Notes under the pieces: generated by a model | Told to the model about the DNA's origin: nothing | The model's database searches: none | Seen by the model: only the letters and a program-made list of their open reading frames with translations | From: Scleromitrula shiraiana | Lineage: Eukaryota > Ascomycota > Leotiomycetes > Helotiales > Sclerotiniaceae | Assembly (NCBI GenBank): GCA_028455995.1 | Contig: JABELC010000001.1 | Location: 1,228,501-1,292,500, forward strand | DNA: 64,000 nucleotides | Reading direction: 5' to 3' | Shown: one piece after another, positions 1 through 10,597 of the stretch | How the letters are laid out: every line of letters begins with the position of its first letter | Numbering within the stretch: the stretch's first letter is position 1 | Translations under genes and position numbers: made by a program

Positions 1-1152
1 AAAACGATGGCATTACCACTAAGTTGATAAGGCCATGACCCTGCACCAGATTTATAAGGAGCCTTCTATAAATATGAGCAATGGAATTGCATTGATTCCG
101 ATAACAAGCCCCAAATAATAATAGAATGTATCATGTTGTGTTGAGGCCCAGAAAAAGTCGGAATAATATTTCCAATAAACATCGTAGCAGCCTAAGCTAA
201 TATTATGCGGATGTGGGTGTGGGCCGACTCGAATTATCTATTGAAAGAATATGGCGGGCCATTCCCCGACCGACCGGCTTGACCGGCATATGGACCGTCA
301 AGTAAGTGTGCAGAATTGGAAGTGTGAAGACAATGGTTATGAATCATAGAGAGGCAAATACTGCGGTAAGAGTAATCCTTCTGTAGGTACTAGAGATCAA
401 GAGACCAATTGATACACTGCACACTTGCTAAACCAGAGAAATAATTCGAATTCAGGGGGAAAGATAGATCTTTATACTTTCGCATTTCATGGTTGATTGC
501 ATCATCCAACGCCTTATGGATGATCATTGAGGCTGATACTGCCAAGGTACTCCTAAGTACCGCGGAGGTCTTCATCAACGGGTCCTCAATCATTGCTCGA
601 TGATTATAGGAGAATTAAACCTAAATTCAATGTTTCCGATTCGGCGATCAGTATCGGAAAAGAAGATGGGGTTAATCAACCAACTAAAATTGATGATGAT
701 GAAATAATCAATCACAACCTCCTCGCATTTTCCAAAAATAACAACTTACGATAAACAATAGTTGTGTCAAAAACGTTGGTGGAGATAGCGAACATTGGTT
801 GGTTGTTGAAAGCGCTTGCGATAGGTCTCACCACCAATCACTACAGTTGTCAAATTGCAGGTTGGCGCTAACAAGGTATCTTCCCCGCATACAAAATAGC
901 CGAATCAATTATCTTCCTCCATTAAGGAAAGTATAGTGAACAAAAATCTATTTCGAGGTAATCGAGCACGGTTACAATATAGTGATCATCACTAGGATCT
1001 TTATTTTGAGCTTGCATAAACAAGGGTACCATGGCGTTGTGGTATTGCATTTTGATGTATATATGTGTAGCATACTCCTGATTTTGATATATGTGCTCAG
1101 GCAGGTTTGTATCCATAGTCGACATTGTATTACTGTACCCATTTGTTCCATA
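1..1152. other. upstream non-coding region
   Basis: I see no supported gene here. All reading frames are short and lack family features. The last 170 bases before the ATG at 1153 are open in its frame, but the only in-frame starts there would add a hydrophobic stretch unlike the rest of the protein, so I treat them as 5' leader. Short CCGACCGG/GACCGGC words near 265-300 are the only visible local repetition. Confidence 0.5.
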
Positions 1153-2766
1153 ATGTCGAATAAGCCAGTCAATACGGGTTTGCGACTGTTCCCGCCCCCA
1201 CCCCCAAAGAAGAAGACGGAGAGAAGAAACAGCAATGACCAGACTCCTTCTACATTCAAATCTGGACCAGGCTCTGCCAATCGAACGCAATCGTTCGAGA
1301 TGCCAGTCATCGACGGACGGCAATCAAAAGAATCGTCTTTTGGTGGTCGCCAAACTCCACCAAATGGACGATCATCACCTCTGACCCACCCTGCTCCTGT
1401 CGTATTTGCATCTGATATCCCAAGGTCTCATACATCCTTCTCCGAAGCACCAACCCTTGTCAGAAGCAACAGTAATTCATCAAAGCATAGTCTACCTCAG
1501 AGAGAGGAACCAGTAAGAAGGTCTATCTTTCCAAGATACAACCCAGAAGTTCCTCTTGAATATCAGCAATATTTTCCGACACAAAAAAGTTCACGACACA
1601 TCCCACAGACCACAATAAGTCGAAGGCCATACTCACCCGGAGTTGACGAGATGAGCCCTGGTTTGGGAAATCCAATGTCGCTTGGCCCACAATCACCAGG
1701 ATTAATTGGTCGAGGACTTCAGGATGAGACTTGGCCCGAAGCGTCAAGTTCTGTGGAGTTAAAGGAATTATGGAAAGTCACAAATGGATGGAAAGCATCA
1801 GTATCTGAAGGTCGTAAATTTGTTATGAAAATGAACAGCGCTGTGGAAGAACCCATTCACACACTCTCTTCAGCCACACAACCCTTCTATACATTACGGC
1901 TCGATCCGACATCGACTTCTGCACAAGTTACAATGAGTCGTCAAAACCCTGCAAAGACACCTAAGAAATCGGGTTCGCCCAAAATTGGCGCATTTCCGAA
2001 ATCAGATACCAACATGGAGGTCTTAATTACAACACTTGAAGAACAATCTCGGCGGTTGCCCCCAAACGATGGCTTAGTGGCTCTCCTATATCCTCACGCA
2101 GCATCAAACATGGCGACTGATCTTGCTGGACGTTCCAACGGAGTAGATGGCGATTTGGTGTTGGCAGCGGCGGAGAGAGAATGCGGACGACTGCTGTGGG
2201 ATGATGACAGCAAAAAATTCTACCTTACACACCCAGGACTCAGTAGCCCTTTCCACGTAGCAATAACTTCCTCCCCAGCTTGGTCTAGGATAGAGTACAC
2301 ACTCGAGCATCCAGAACTGCCGCATAATCTCGTGCGATTGGTTAGAGATGGTAGTGGAACTGGGTTTCTGGAAATCGACACAGGAGTAGCTTCTAAAATA
2401 GATTCTTTCTATATCGTGGATGTTGCCATCGCCGCTGTGATGTTAGTTGCGATGGATGAAGAAAAAAGAATGCATATCGAGAGATTTGAAGCACCTCCGT
2501 CTGCACCTGCACAACCTGATACTCCAAGATCTAAGAGAAAATCCTTCTTGAGAACAGAGCAAATGGAGCTGGATTTGGAGAGCCAAGAAAGTCCAAAGTA
2601 CAAGATGGAGAAAGCAAAAGAGAATGAGAAAGACAAAATACCAGGATTTTGTGGACTACTTTGGATGATGGTAAAGGCAACCGCCTGGGTTATTAAGATG
2701 GCTGCTAAAGCCACAGCGGCAATCATAATTGGGATTAGCAAATGCTTGACGAAGAAGAAATCGTAG
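1153..2766 (+). CDS. conserved fungal hypothetical protein, proline-rich N-terminus, hydrophobic tail
   Basis: Single exon, 537 aa. The ATG at 1153 is chosen because it opens directly into a basic proline-rich segment (LFPPPPPKKK, about residues 12-21). Residues 25-280 are Ser/Pro-rich and probably disordered. Residues about 285-440 look folded, with alternating helix and strand character (TLEEQSRRLPPNDGL, LWDDDSKKFYLTHPG). The last 40 residues carry a hydrophobic, lysine-punctuated helix ending in KKKS. This could be a tail anchor or an amphipathic membrane-binding helix. Ascomycete proteins with this N-terminal motif have, as far as I recall, sometimes been labelled acetylserotonin methyltransferase-like, but I see no methyltransferase motif, so I give no function. 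It converges on UTP11, with 214 bases between the stops. Confidence 0.75.
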   Translation: MSNKPVNTGLRLFPPPPPKKKTERRNSNDQTPSTFKSGPGSANRTQSFEMPVIDGRQSKESSFGGRQTPPNGRSSPLTHPAPVVFASDIPRSHTSFSEAPTLVRSNSNSSKHSLPQREEPVRRSIFPRYNPEVPLEYQQYFPTQKSSRHIPQTTISRRPYSPGVDEMSPGLGNPMSLGPQSPGLIGRGLQDETWPEASSSVELKELWKVTNGWKASVSEGRKFVMKMNSAVEEPIHTLSSATQPFYTLRLDPTSTSAQVTMSRQNPAKTPKKSGSPKIGAFPKSDTNMEVLITTLEEQSRRLPPNDGLVALLYPHAASNMATDLAGRSNGVDGDLVLAAAERECGRLLWDDDSKKFYLTHPGLSSPFHVAITSSPAWSRIEYTLEHPELPHNLVRLVRDGSGTGFLEIDTGVASKIDSFYIVDVAIAAVMLVAMDEEKRMHIERFEAPPSAPAQPDTPRSKRKSFLRTEQMELDLESQESPKYKMEKAKENEKDKIPGFCGLLWMMVKATAWVIKMAAKATAAIIIGISKCLTKKKS

Positions 2767-2980
2767 CGACTGAGAAGGGGTCGTTATGTTTGGCGTTCTG
2801 GTATATGATTATGACTTGGGTTTGGATTTGGATTTGGGGTTTGGATACGAATGTAATTCCTTTATTTATGACCCGCAAGTCGACGAATGGATTTAGAGAA
2901 CTCGGCGCAGTTCGTGGTGGTCAATATTTAAATCAGCATGCAATTTTCGACATGACTGAAGGCCAATTAAATAATTAATT

Positions 2981-3794
2981 CTATCTCTTGCGTTCTCGTA
3001 TCTTGAACTTTACTCCGTTTTTGTTGACACCCCCAATCGTTGAAGTTTTGGCCATTTTCGCTCTTTGAATCTCCAATGCATCTTCCGCTTCTGTTAGAGC
3101 CTTCAATCTCTGTCGCGCAATCGATAATTTATTTCTCAATTTATCGGCTTCTTTTTCTTGGAGTTTTCGACGGTTTTTGGCTGCCAAATCTTCCTTATCA
3201 TCCGAGTCGTCAATTGCATCTTCATCTTCATCCGAGTCGAAATCGTCAAAATCGTCAAAATCCGAGCCTGTGTCCATATCATCGTCCCCCACTCTCTCCT
3301 CTTGCTCCTCCTCATCCTGCACAAATACAATTTTCTTCCCCTTTCCTTTGATTCCAGCAACTCGCTCCTCTAATTCCTCTACTTCTTTGGAAGCTTTATT
3401 CCTCATTGTTCGTACATAGCCCAAATCTTGCGTTTTGAACAGCCTCACGGCATCCTGACTCAGAACCTGGTTGCCTCGATCTCCGTTTACAGTTCCCGTG
3501 TATTTCTTTCCTAATTTTGATGGGCCCTTCTTGTTCACCATTCCAAAGTAAAATTCATCTGGATTCTTTTCGAGAACCTTTTGCTTCAGTGCCTTGAGTT
3601 TGGCCTTCTTCTTGTTGAAATCCCGGGCTCTCGCAGAGTAGTCCTGCATAAAAGAGTTAGAGTATTCCAAGAAATACAGTCTATACAGTTCGTACCTTGT
3701 GCTTTTCGAGAAGTCCCCATCTCTTGCGCTCTTCAGGTTGTGATCTTTCCTTATAAACACGCCCATCGCGAACGGATTTGCTCGCTTTATCCAT
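2981..3794 (-). CDS. UTP11: U3 snoRNP / SSU processome protein Utp11
   Basis: Nucleolar component of the small-subunit processome, needed for U3-dependent 18S rRNA maturation. Two exons: 3794-3696 (33 codons) and 3643-2981. The 52-nt intron (3695-3644) is removed in frame, giving 253 aa, close to the roughly 250 aa of yeast Utp11. Family hallmarks are the N-terminal KERSQP and WGLLEKHKDYSARA (the latter created by the splice), then NPDEFYFGM and an acidic stretch (DEEEQEERVGDDDMD...) in the middle, followed by a basic coiled C-terminus. A start further upstream in the intron frame would lose the conserved WGLLEKHKDY join, so the ATG at 3794 is preferred. It is divergent from the CMC1-type gene, with 311 bases between the start codons. 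Confidence 0.93.
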
Positions 3795-4105
3795 GATTGA
3801 ATTGATTCAGCAATTTGCAAGTAAAGTCTGTAGGATTATTTTAATGAGAAACTCTAGATAGATGTATGAGATTTGTATGAGAGGCGGCTGTGTTTCAATT
3901 TTTGAGGTCAATATTTCTTGCAGATTAATTATTTTCTCAGCCTTGACTTAACTTTTCGAACGGCGAAAAGGTTTACCGACACTAATAACTATATAAAGAC
4001 GCTAGGACGTAAAAGGCAACCATCTCAGAACATTCGATTTGCTGCGGCAGCAAACATTGTGAAGTTGTAGAACTACCAGTTTTCAATCTCCTCTGTTGGA
4101 AACTT
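3795..4105. promoter_or_regulatory. shared divergent promoter region UTP11 / CMC1-type gene
   Basis: The 311 bases between the two outward-facing ATGs must hold both 5' leaders and both promoters. The sequence is AT-rich without a clear TATA box. The stretch TTTTCGAACGGCGAAAAG (3952-3969) is an imperfect palindrome near its centre. Bidirectional use is inferred from the geometry alone. Confidence 0.5.
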
Positions 4106-4656
4106 ATGGCAGATATGGCTTCTAGAAAGGACGAATCGATCGAAGAGGTGCCTAGGTTGCCCATGCCATCACGAAATCCTCTCCCATTATCCGCATCACA
4201 AGAAGCTCAAGTACAAGAAGTTTACCATGCAAGAGTGCGAAGTTACTGCGCAGCAGAGATCAAGAGTGCGTAGAGTTCTTGAACTCGAAAAGAATTTATA
4301 CTGAACAATTGGATTTAGTATTTGCAGAATGTGCCCTCGGGAGAACTTTTACTGCACCCTTCAAGTGTAGAGAACAAAATCGAGCGATGAACAATTGCAT
4401 GATAACCCATGCCACACAGTCAGAAAAGGATGCTGCAAGAGAAGAGTGGTTCGCGACGAGGTTACAAAGACAAAAGGAGCGGGAAGCAAAAGAGGCAAGG
4501 AGGAAAGAACAAGAAAAGTTTCATAGAGAATGGTGGGGTTTACCAATCGAGGATAGGGAGGGAGAGAAGGGCAAAGAGGTGATGAGGCAAGTCGAAAGAG
4601 TTGGGGGTTTCCCGAAGAGAGATGATGGACAGTTAAGTAAGGATAGGCATAGATGA
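4106..4656 (+). CDS. CMC1-type twin CX9C mitochondrial protein (COX assembly)
   Basis: Two exons: 4106-4265 and 4319-4656. The 53-nt intron (4266-4318) is removed in phase 1, giving 165 aa. Choosing the acceptor at 4318 rather than the AG ten bases downstream gives two exact CX9C motifs: C48-C58 and C70-C80 (second motif CREQNRAMNNC). That is the coiled-coil-helix-coiled-coil-helix signature of Cmc1-family proteins of the mitochondrial intermembrane space, which help assemble cytochrome c oxidase. The downstream acceptor would leave CX6C, which argues against it. The C-terminal half is a strongly charged helix rich in Arg/Lys/Glu (KEREAKEARRKEQEKF), longer than in yeast or human Cmc1. Membership in the Cmc1 family is well supported. 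The exact member (CMC1 or a fungal paralogue) is not certain. Confidence 0.85.
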
Positions 4657-5984
4657 TTATGGTGTTCAGATATATTGGGAACAAGTGTACAGCAATGGAG
4701 TTTTGGGGGAAATTTCGGCAAATCCAACCTGCATATTGCACTCCTAGATATGGTGTGTATGTAATTTAAAGGTATGTATAGTATACTGTATGATATACAA
4801 CTATCTTCTTTAAAGGATCCTATATGGTGAGGTTGACAGTCTTGAGTATCTTGGTTGACCAAATACTACCCTCGATATTTATAACCCACCCACAAAAACA
4901 CATAGTGGCTTTGAACATCGTTCAATTGAGCTTTGGGGTATTAAATACATCCATAAATATCTGTCCATCACTGGATATCTTTGTGACAGCCTTGAATGAT
5001 GACTGTCTACATCAGGGCAAGCTGTCCATGGAAAACATGATTCAAGGTCCAGACTGAGGTTCTCAAGTGATTCCCTCTTCGGATTCCTAAGCTTGTCGTC
5101 TCTTTCCTAATCATACCCAATTGTCTAGATACTCTGACAATAGACCCCATATGATCTCTTCCCATCTATACATCCAACTATATAACATACAACCTATAAA
5201 AGATCTTGTCGAGTGATACGACGTATACTTCGAGGTTTAAGCTGCGAAGCGGGTACCACCCAGCTGGTGCGCAGACCCAGAATTCTTACAGTTCTATTAT
5301 GAGACGCTGATTCGATTTCATCCGAGATCAATTTCCTTTACCCTCTCCGTCTTTCCTAAGAATCACTTTCTTCTTCCATCGGTGTATTTTGTATTCGGGT
5401 CGATTTTTCAGAGAAATCTTTCAATTCCGAATCTGAACGATTGCAATTGTTATCCAGACCTGACTTCAGGTGAACTCTACCAGAGTTTTCCCCGACTCAA
5501 TCATCTATTCAATTGGTGAAAGTGTTGTTTTCTACACCTGGGCAGTTGAAGATGGATGGATGATGCGTGAAGGGAATGCCGACCGCCGCTTTTAGATATT
5601 ATTGTTGCTGCCTGAACCAATTTTACCACCTGGGTACGGTTACACAGCATCGCTTCTAGAAGATTCACTATTGCATCTGCCTGTGTATCAGCACCAGTCA
5701 TATTTCAAAACAAATTAGAAATACCAAAAATCGGACTTTTTGACCTTCCAAATTCGATCAGTCTCATCCTCCCTTACTGCACCTTTACGTATCAGGTCGT
5801 TAATTGAAGGCAAAGATTATCTCACCATGAGCTGTGTTTCTTATCAGGCAGCCTTATTTTCGAAGTTATTTATATAGTATACATTGCTATGCCACGGATT
5901 GGGCTGTACAACATCTATTATCGCCCGATACGCGGTTTATACATATCTAGAATTACATGGTTACTCATCTAAAGGGATTCAAAA
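4657..5984. other. intergenic region
   Basis: 1.3 kb between the CMC1-type gene and the SET gene. No recognisable gene. Pyrimidine-rich stretches such as 5327-5350 occur in the second half. One small minus-strand frame (5501-5701) is listed separately. Confidence 0.5.
5501..5701 (-). CDS. possible small hypothetical protein
   Basis: An ATG-initiated frame of 66 codons. Its first half (TQADAIVNLLEAML, QVVKLVQAATI) reads like an amphipathic helical protein. The second half is Ser/His/Arg-rich and less protein-like. There is no family match, no visible intron support and no conserved neighbour. It could be chance. Confidence 0.15.
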   Translation of the reverse strand: MTGADTQADAIVNLLEAMLCNRTQVVKLVQAATIISKSGGRHSLHASSIHLQLPRCRKQHFHQLNR

Positions 5985-6725
5985 ATGCCTTCAACGCCAT
6001 CAAAGATTCTCAAGCCGACGGACCAAAAGGATGCGCCACCCACTAAATCTCTCGACAGAGCTCTGAATATACAAGAAGAACTCCCCTTGCGAGTGCCAGA
6101 AACTCTCGGGAAGATAATTGAAATCCGCAATTCCCCAGGAAAAGATCTCGGCATATTTGCTCTGAAAGACATACAACCAAACCAATTACTCCTATGTGAA
6201 GCCCCACTTGTCATTTTAACCGATACTGGCACTCGGATTGATCCACTGAAGTCCCTGGTTAATTCCCTCTCCCCAACAAGAAAGAAAGCATATCTTTCTC
6301 TTCACGGTTATCGATATAACCCCCACGAGTCAATCTATCGATCCATCTTATACAGCAATGGATTTGGAGTGGGTAAATCATCCACGGGGGTATTCGAAAC
6401 CGCTTCGAGATTCAACCATTCTTGTGTTCCGAATGCGTCCTTTCGTTGGGATCCAACGAGGGGGAGAATGATTTATGTTAGTAGGATTAAGGTGGAGCAA
6501 GGAGAAGAGATTACGGTGGATTATGGCCAGTCAGCCAGGTATTTAAAAAGGTATTATGGGTTTGAGTGTAGTTGTGGGAGGTGTAGGGATTCTTCGATGG
6601 GTGGCGGCGGTGATAGTGAGGCATTCAGTAATGATCGTGCGAAAGAGACGCTGAGAATTGAGGGGGTGTTAAATGAGGCGATGTCACTATTGGATATTGA
6701 GAATACCGCACAACTGGCAGAATAG
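5985..6725 (+). CDS. SET-domain protein with post-SET cysteines
   Basis: Single exon, 246 aa. Residues about 38-190 form a compact SET domain: a GKDLGIFALKDI opening strand, then N144-H145-S146-C147 (the NHSC motif that contributes to the AdoMet pocket), then GEEITVDYG with the catalytic-region tyrosine. A Cys-rich post-SET tail FECSCGRC follows at about 195-202. Such short SET proteins are typical of fungi; many are uncharacterised and need not act on histones. No MYND finger or other domain is present. The start at 5985 is the only ATG ahead of the domain. The substrate cannot be inferred from the sequence. Confidence 0.85.
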   Translation: MPSTPSKILKPTDQKDAPPTKSLDRALNIQEELPLRVPETLGKIIEIRNSPGKDLGIFALKDIQPNQLLLCEAPLVILTDTGTRIDPLKSLVNSLSPTRKKAYLSLHGYRYNPHESIYRSILYSNGFGVGKSSTGVFETASRFNHSCVPNASFRWDPTRGRMIYVSRIKVEQGEEITVDYGQSARYLKRYYGFECSCGRCRDSSMGGGGDSEAFSNDRAKETLRIEGVLNEAMSLLDIENTAQLAE

Positions 6726-7170
6726 GTGGAAAAAACGTCTTGTTCTGTAGATATTGGATACTACAATATCTTGACTTAATGATTTTCTAAACTGTAAGCA
6801 TTAATGATTGTTGATCAATTGTTTAGCTCTTTGATTGCCTTCCATACAACGCACTCTATGTTCAATAGAAATTCAAGAGTTGGAATAGTTCTAATATAAC
6901 TGATATTAATATTCATTTGGTCACAATATATGGATTGGGTTTTATTCTGCAGCTATGTGGGAGCTAAAGACTCAAACATTATTTCTCAATAAAAATTTTG
7001 AATTTGTAGTGCTAACATATTACAAGACATTATGATAATAGTACAAGATCGAGAAACCGAAAACAACCACTCGCCAAGAACCTGGAAAACCGTAGAAAAA
7101 GATCATTAATCTTTACAGCCAACATTTATAGCTCCATATCTTATAGGTGAAAAGAACACCTTGTGATGTT
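6726..7170. other. convergent 3' intergenic region
   Basis: AT-rich spacer between the converging SET gene and peroxygenase gene. It should hold both 3' UTRs and poly(A) sites (for example AATAAA-like ATAAAAA at 6989). Nothing else seen. Confidence 0.5.
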
Positions 7171-8525
7171 TTAGTACGACTTGCAACCATTCTTGCACTT
7201 TGTATACCCGGGGAATTTATCGTATTGACTTGTGTCAAGGCTACCGATTTGTGGGCATCCCAAGCCATTAAGGCGTTGAGATACAAAATCAGTAAACGGC
7301 TTCAAAGCAGTTCCAATATTTGCAAGAAGTCCACCAGCGATATCAGGAACAGCAACCTGAGCAGCTTGGAAGATAAAGCATTCCAAATTATTTCCCTCCA
7401 ACAACGTTCCGGTATTGAAAACGCCCTTGGTCAAAGATGCAAGATTGACAATTGCGAAAGAATCTGGTTTGCCTGTGTTGCCTCCAATACTCAACAATGG
7501 TGGATATTGCTCAGCAAAATCGATGACATCGGCAAGAAAACCCGCGATTGTATATTCATCACCTATCGCACGTTTGTACCAGTTGTCTGGAATACGTTCA
7601 TGACCAACTTTATATTGAAAATTGCCGGGCTTGCCAGTAATAGCAAAGAAAGACATTAAGTCCTCCTTGGTCAAAGATCCTTCTGGAAATTCTGCAGATT
7701 TGTTGGACATCATACGAACAGGGAAATTGAAACCGGCTGGTGCTACGAGGACGCCTGCGAATGGCGAAAAGAAGAAATATGGATTCCTGTTCTTTGAATC
7801 CTCGAAGCGGTTGATTCTGAAGTCGAGAAGACCTTGATATTGAGCATCTGCGCCAACACCCTCAATCAATGCGTCGTAGTACTGTTGAAATTGAGGAACC
7901 GCCAGATCCCAAGATTGGCCCGCCAAATAAAGATCAGGACGAGTTGGAGAAGAATCTGCTTCGTATTTATTATGAGATCCGGAAAGACCCTGAGGCTGAC
8001 GAGTGAGGCCCAGAAGGTTGTTGAGAGGCAAATTGTTATTTGAGGTTGGGCCGCCGATGGAATAGCCTAAGAAAATGTTACTTCGGGTAAAGAAGCAGTC
8101 GCATGCTGTGTGAACATACCTAATAAGTTACCATCGAAGACGGCGCCGTAGATAGCTAGGAATCCACCTAGATCCAATGACATTCCAAATGCTCTATTGG
8201 TGCCATCAATAAAATCACCCATCGATCCAACACCATTATGGGGAATATAGCCATGATTGGCGGCAGCATTGAGTCCAGGACATGGACCTCTTACGTCTCC
8301 TTTGGCAAAATTCGGGGGCACAAACTTATGTTCCCCTACAGTACTAACGTACTGTGAAGCAGCATCAAATGCGACTCTCTTTTCGACGGAATCACGAGCA
8401 GCCGTGCTTCTCTTTCCAGCTTGTGATTCAGCCAATCTTGCAGCATGTTCAGCTGCGAGTTTGGGATATGCCGTGACTTCTGTTGCGGCACAAGCCAACA
8501 AGGCCATGGTGGTTAATACCTTCAT
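7171..8525 (-). CDS. secreted heme-thiolate peroxidase/peroxygenase (chloroperoxidase family)
   Basis: Two exons, 8525-8120 and 8066-7171, with a 53-nt intron (8119-8067), give 433 aa. Residues 1-19 form a signal peptide (MKVLTTMALLACAATEVTA), followed by a probable propeptide with dibasic KR at 38-39 and 49-50. The family signature P81-C82-P83 supplies the axial cysteine thiolate to heme and is followed by GLNAAANHGYIPHNG. The distal acid motif, EGD in long unspecific peroxygenases and EHD in chloroperoxidase, reads E171-A172-D173 here. The total length fits the long family. These enzymes use H2O2 to halogenate or oxygenate organic substrates outside the cell. The substrate is unknown. A TATA-like box lies about 112 bases upstream. 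Confidence 0.92.
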
Positions 8526-9732
8526 GACTATGATGCTATCTTTGAGAATTTATGAATGCAAAGTAATAAGATGATAATATAAGAAGAGGATGTTGGAGAA
8601 CTGATTGAAGAAGTGTTCGAAGTGAGATAGGGAAGCATATATAGAACTGTGCAAATGAGTTTGAAAGAGATGTTATATACCTGCTGGAAGATACTCTGTG
8701 TTAAGTTTTTGTGCGAATTAGGTCTGTCCTATTAGAGACCTCAAATTTGTCATCGTATACCTTTCCCTCATGCCACCCAATGTACAATGACGGAATATGA
8801 ATCACCAAGTCCATATTGAGTATGGCATCCACAGCTGACAGATGATCAACATCATCGAGAAATTGGCAGAGTATATGTTTTCCGCGGATGATCTACTATA
8901 ACACAATGAGATTGTAATGAACAATGCTCTGCAGTACAATACTTTTTGGCCGCAGCATAGATCGTGCAGAAAGAAATATCGTCAATCGATGCCAAGATGT
9001 AAAATGAACTTCTTTGGCATAATAATAAGCTTCTATCTGTGCATGCAAGGGACGGGAGGTAGAACATCAAAGACTAGCCCAGCCAATCACAGAATTTAAG
9101 ATATCCCAACAACGAGATCGCTTCTCTTGATGACGAGACAACTTCATTGCCAAGGGAAATTGGACGAAGCTAACGAACTGTACCGGCCAGATCCAGCGAA
9201 CAGAAATCTCTGACTGGTGATCATATGAAGTTGACTGGCTGATGGATCTTCATGCAGGGCACAGAAGATTATTCGTGATATCAAGTTTGGTTATCATGAT
9301 AAATACACTTTGATTTAATGTTTGTGGCTGAAGATCAGTGGATAACGGACAGTTAGTTCCGCAGTACGTTACTTTGAGGCTATTTTGTGATTGGGATTTC
9401 GTCTGAAGAGCTCCTTCGCCACAGTCAGCATTTTCTCTTCAAATTTGGATTGTAGGATTATAAGCAGCCTCAACCATTATCAAAAACCATGGGGGGGGAC
9501 TGTGGAGTGTGAACAGACCCCCAAGCTACTGTTTGTTCCGCTGTTTAGCGTCAGTATTAGTACCGTCGGCAATTTTACATCTCCAGGAACCTTGGAAAGC
9601 ATTCTTCCGTCAACGCTGTACATCAATTATTCTCCGCTCTAATGAGGATAATCCTTACCTATTACTTCTTTAAATCCACAGAGTATAAGCTATCTTTTGA
9701 CTGTGTGCCATGAGCTAATTACTCAAGTTGAG
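8526..9732. other. peroxygenase upstream region
   Basis: A TATA-like TATATA at 8637-8643 (minus strand CTATATATG) is suitably placed for the peroxygenase. Beyond it I see no gene. The small open frames at 8852-9070 and 9391-9642 have Cys/Ser-rich, chance-like composition. A G run (GGGGGGGAC) occurs near 9490. Confidence 0.5.
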
Positions 9733-10126
9733 TCGATAATTCCTTAAGTCTCCTTTTCTTAGCGGCAGGGTCCAATTTGAACTTTTTAAGCTGTTAATGA
9801 TGCTTCCCAAGTATGTTTGTGGCGCAGTTTAGCATCTATTTTCCTCTCTCAATCTGACGGAGGAGGCTTTCAATAAAAAGCTCTTGATGCAAACGAAATG
9901 TAGATCCTTATATCTTAATCAACTCTAGATCGATAATTCCTTAAGCCTCCTTTTCTTAACGGCAGGGTCCAATTTAAACTTTTTAAGCAGTTAATGATGC
10001 TTCCCGAGTATGTTTGTGGCGCATTTTAGCATCTATTTTTCTCTCTCAATCTGACGGAGGAGGCTTTTAATAGGAAGCTCTTGATGCAAACGAAATGTAG
10101 ATCCTTATATCTTAATCAACTCTAGA
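9733..10126 (+). repeat. 197-bp direct tandem duplication with RIP-like divergence
   Basis: Two head-to-tail copies, 9733-9929 and 9930-10126, aligned without gaps at an offset of 197. I count about 10 differences: eight transitions (C/T or G/A) and two transversions. The unit contains no open reading frame or transposon feature. A transition-biased pattern in a tandem duplication is what repeat-induced point mutation leaves in ascomycetes, but it also fits ordinary drift. Confidence 0.9.
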
Positions 10127-10203
10127 CCATTGGACTCTAGTATGCTTGGTCTTCGTGTATTAGCTTTCAGTAAAGTTTAACAGATGTGGTGTAGTAGTAT
10201 ACC

Positions 10204-10229
10204 AAAAAAGCCGATTCCGAGGCTTTTTT
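10204..10229. repeat. perfect inverted repeat (9-bp arms, 8-nt loop)
   Basis: AAAAAAGCC - 8 bases - GGCTTTTTT. It resembles a terminator hairpin but lies in fungal intergenic DNA just downstream of the tandem duplication. Function unknown. Confidence 0.7.
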
Positions 10230-10517
10230 CCGAGGAAGCGTAGACGCCGTAGGATGATCTCCATATACTTCACGGACCTTTTTGTTTCCCCAATATATTC
10301 TCTAGCTGTCAGATTTGCACTTCACTCTTGCATGAATTCAAGCAGCCTCCTACGACAATGTCTACAATTTGGTTGAAGATCTTAGATCTACAATTCGCAG
10401 AACAGACATGGCTAACGGTGCGGATGCAATAGACAATATGGTCATCTCTTAGTTCTGTAGCTGAATCGTTTTCGATATAAACCTCAAGCTATCCACTCCA
10501 ATTTTTCTACTTGATCC

Positions 10518-10527
10518 TTATATATAG
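10518..10527 (+). promoter_or_regulatory. TATA-like box of the repeat-protein gene
   Basis: TTATATATAG about 72 bases before the ATG at 10598. The position and sequence fit a core promoter of a strongly regulated secreted-protein gene. This is inferred, with no transcript start known. Confidence 0.45.
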
Positions 10528-10597
10528 CGCTTATCTAAGAATTTGTAATATTCAGATAAATCACTTCCCTTATCTTTTATTATACAGAATCATCAAA

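Noticed and set aside
922..1323. 133- and 112-codon antisense frames over the start of the first gene
   Set aside because: They mirror the proline-rich segment of the sense gene as Gly/Phe runs.
2742..2978. 78-codon frame after the first gene
   Set aside because: Overlaps the stop region of the first gene, is Trp/Gly-rich from GGATTTGG repetition and has no support.
10204..10229. hairpin followed by T run as a bacterial rho-independent terminator
   Set aside because: The surrounding genes are clearly eukaryotic; it is kept only as an inverted repeat.
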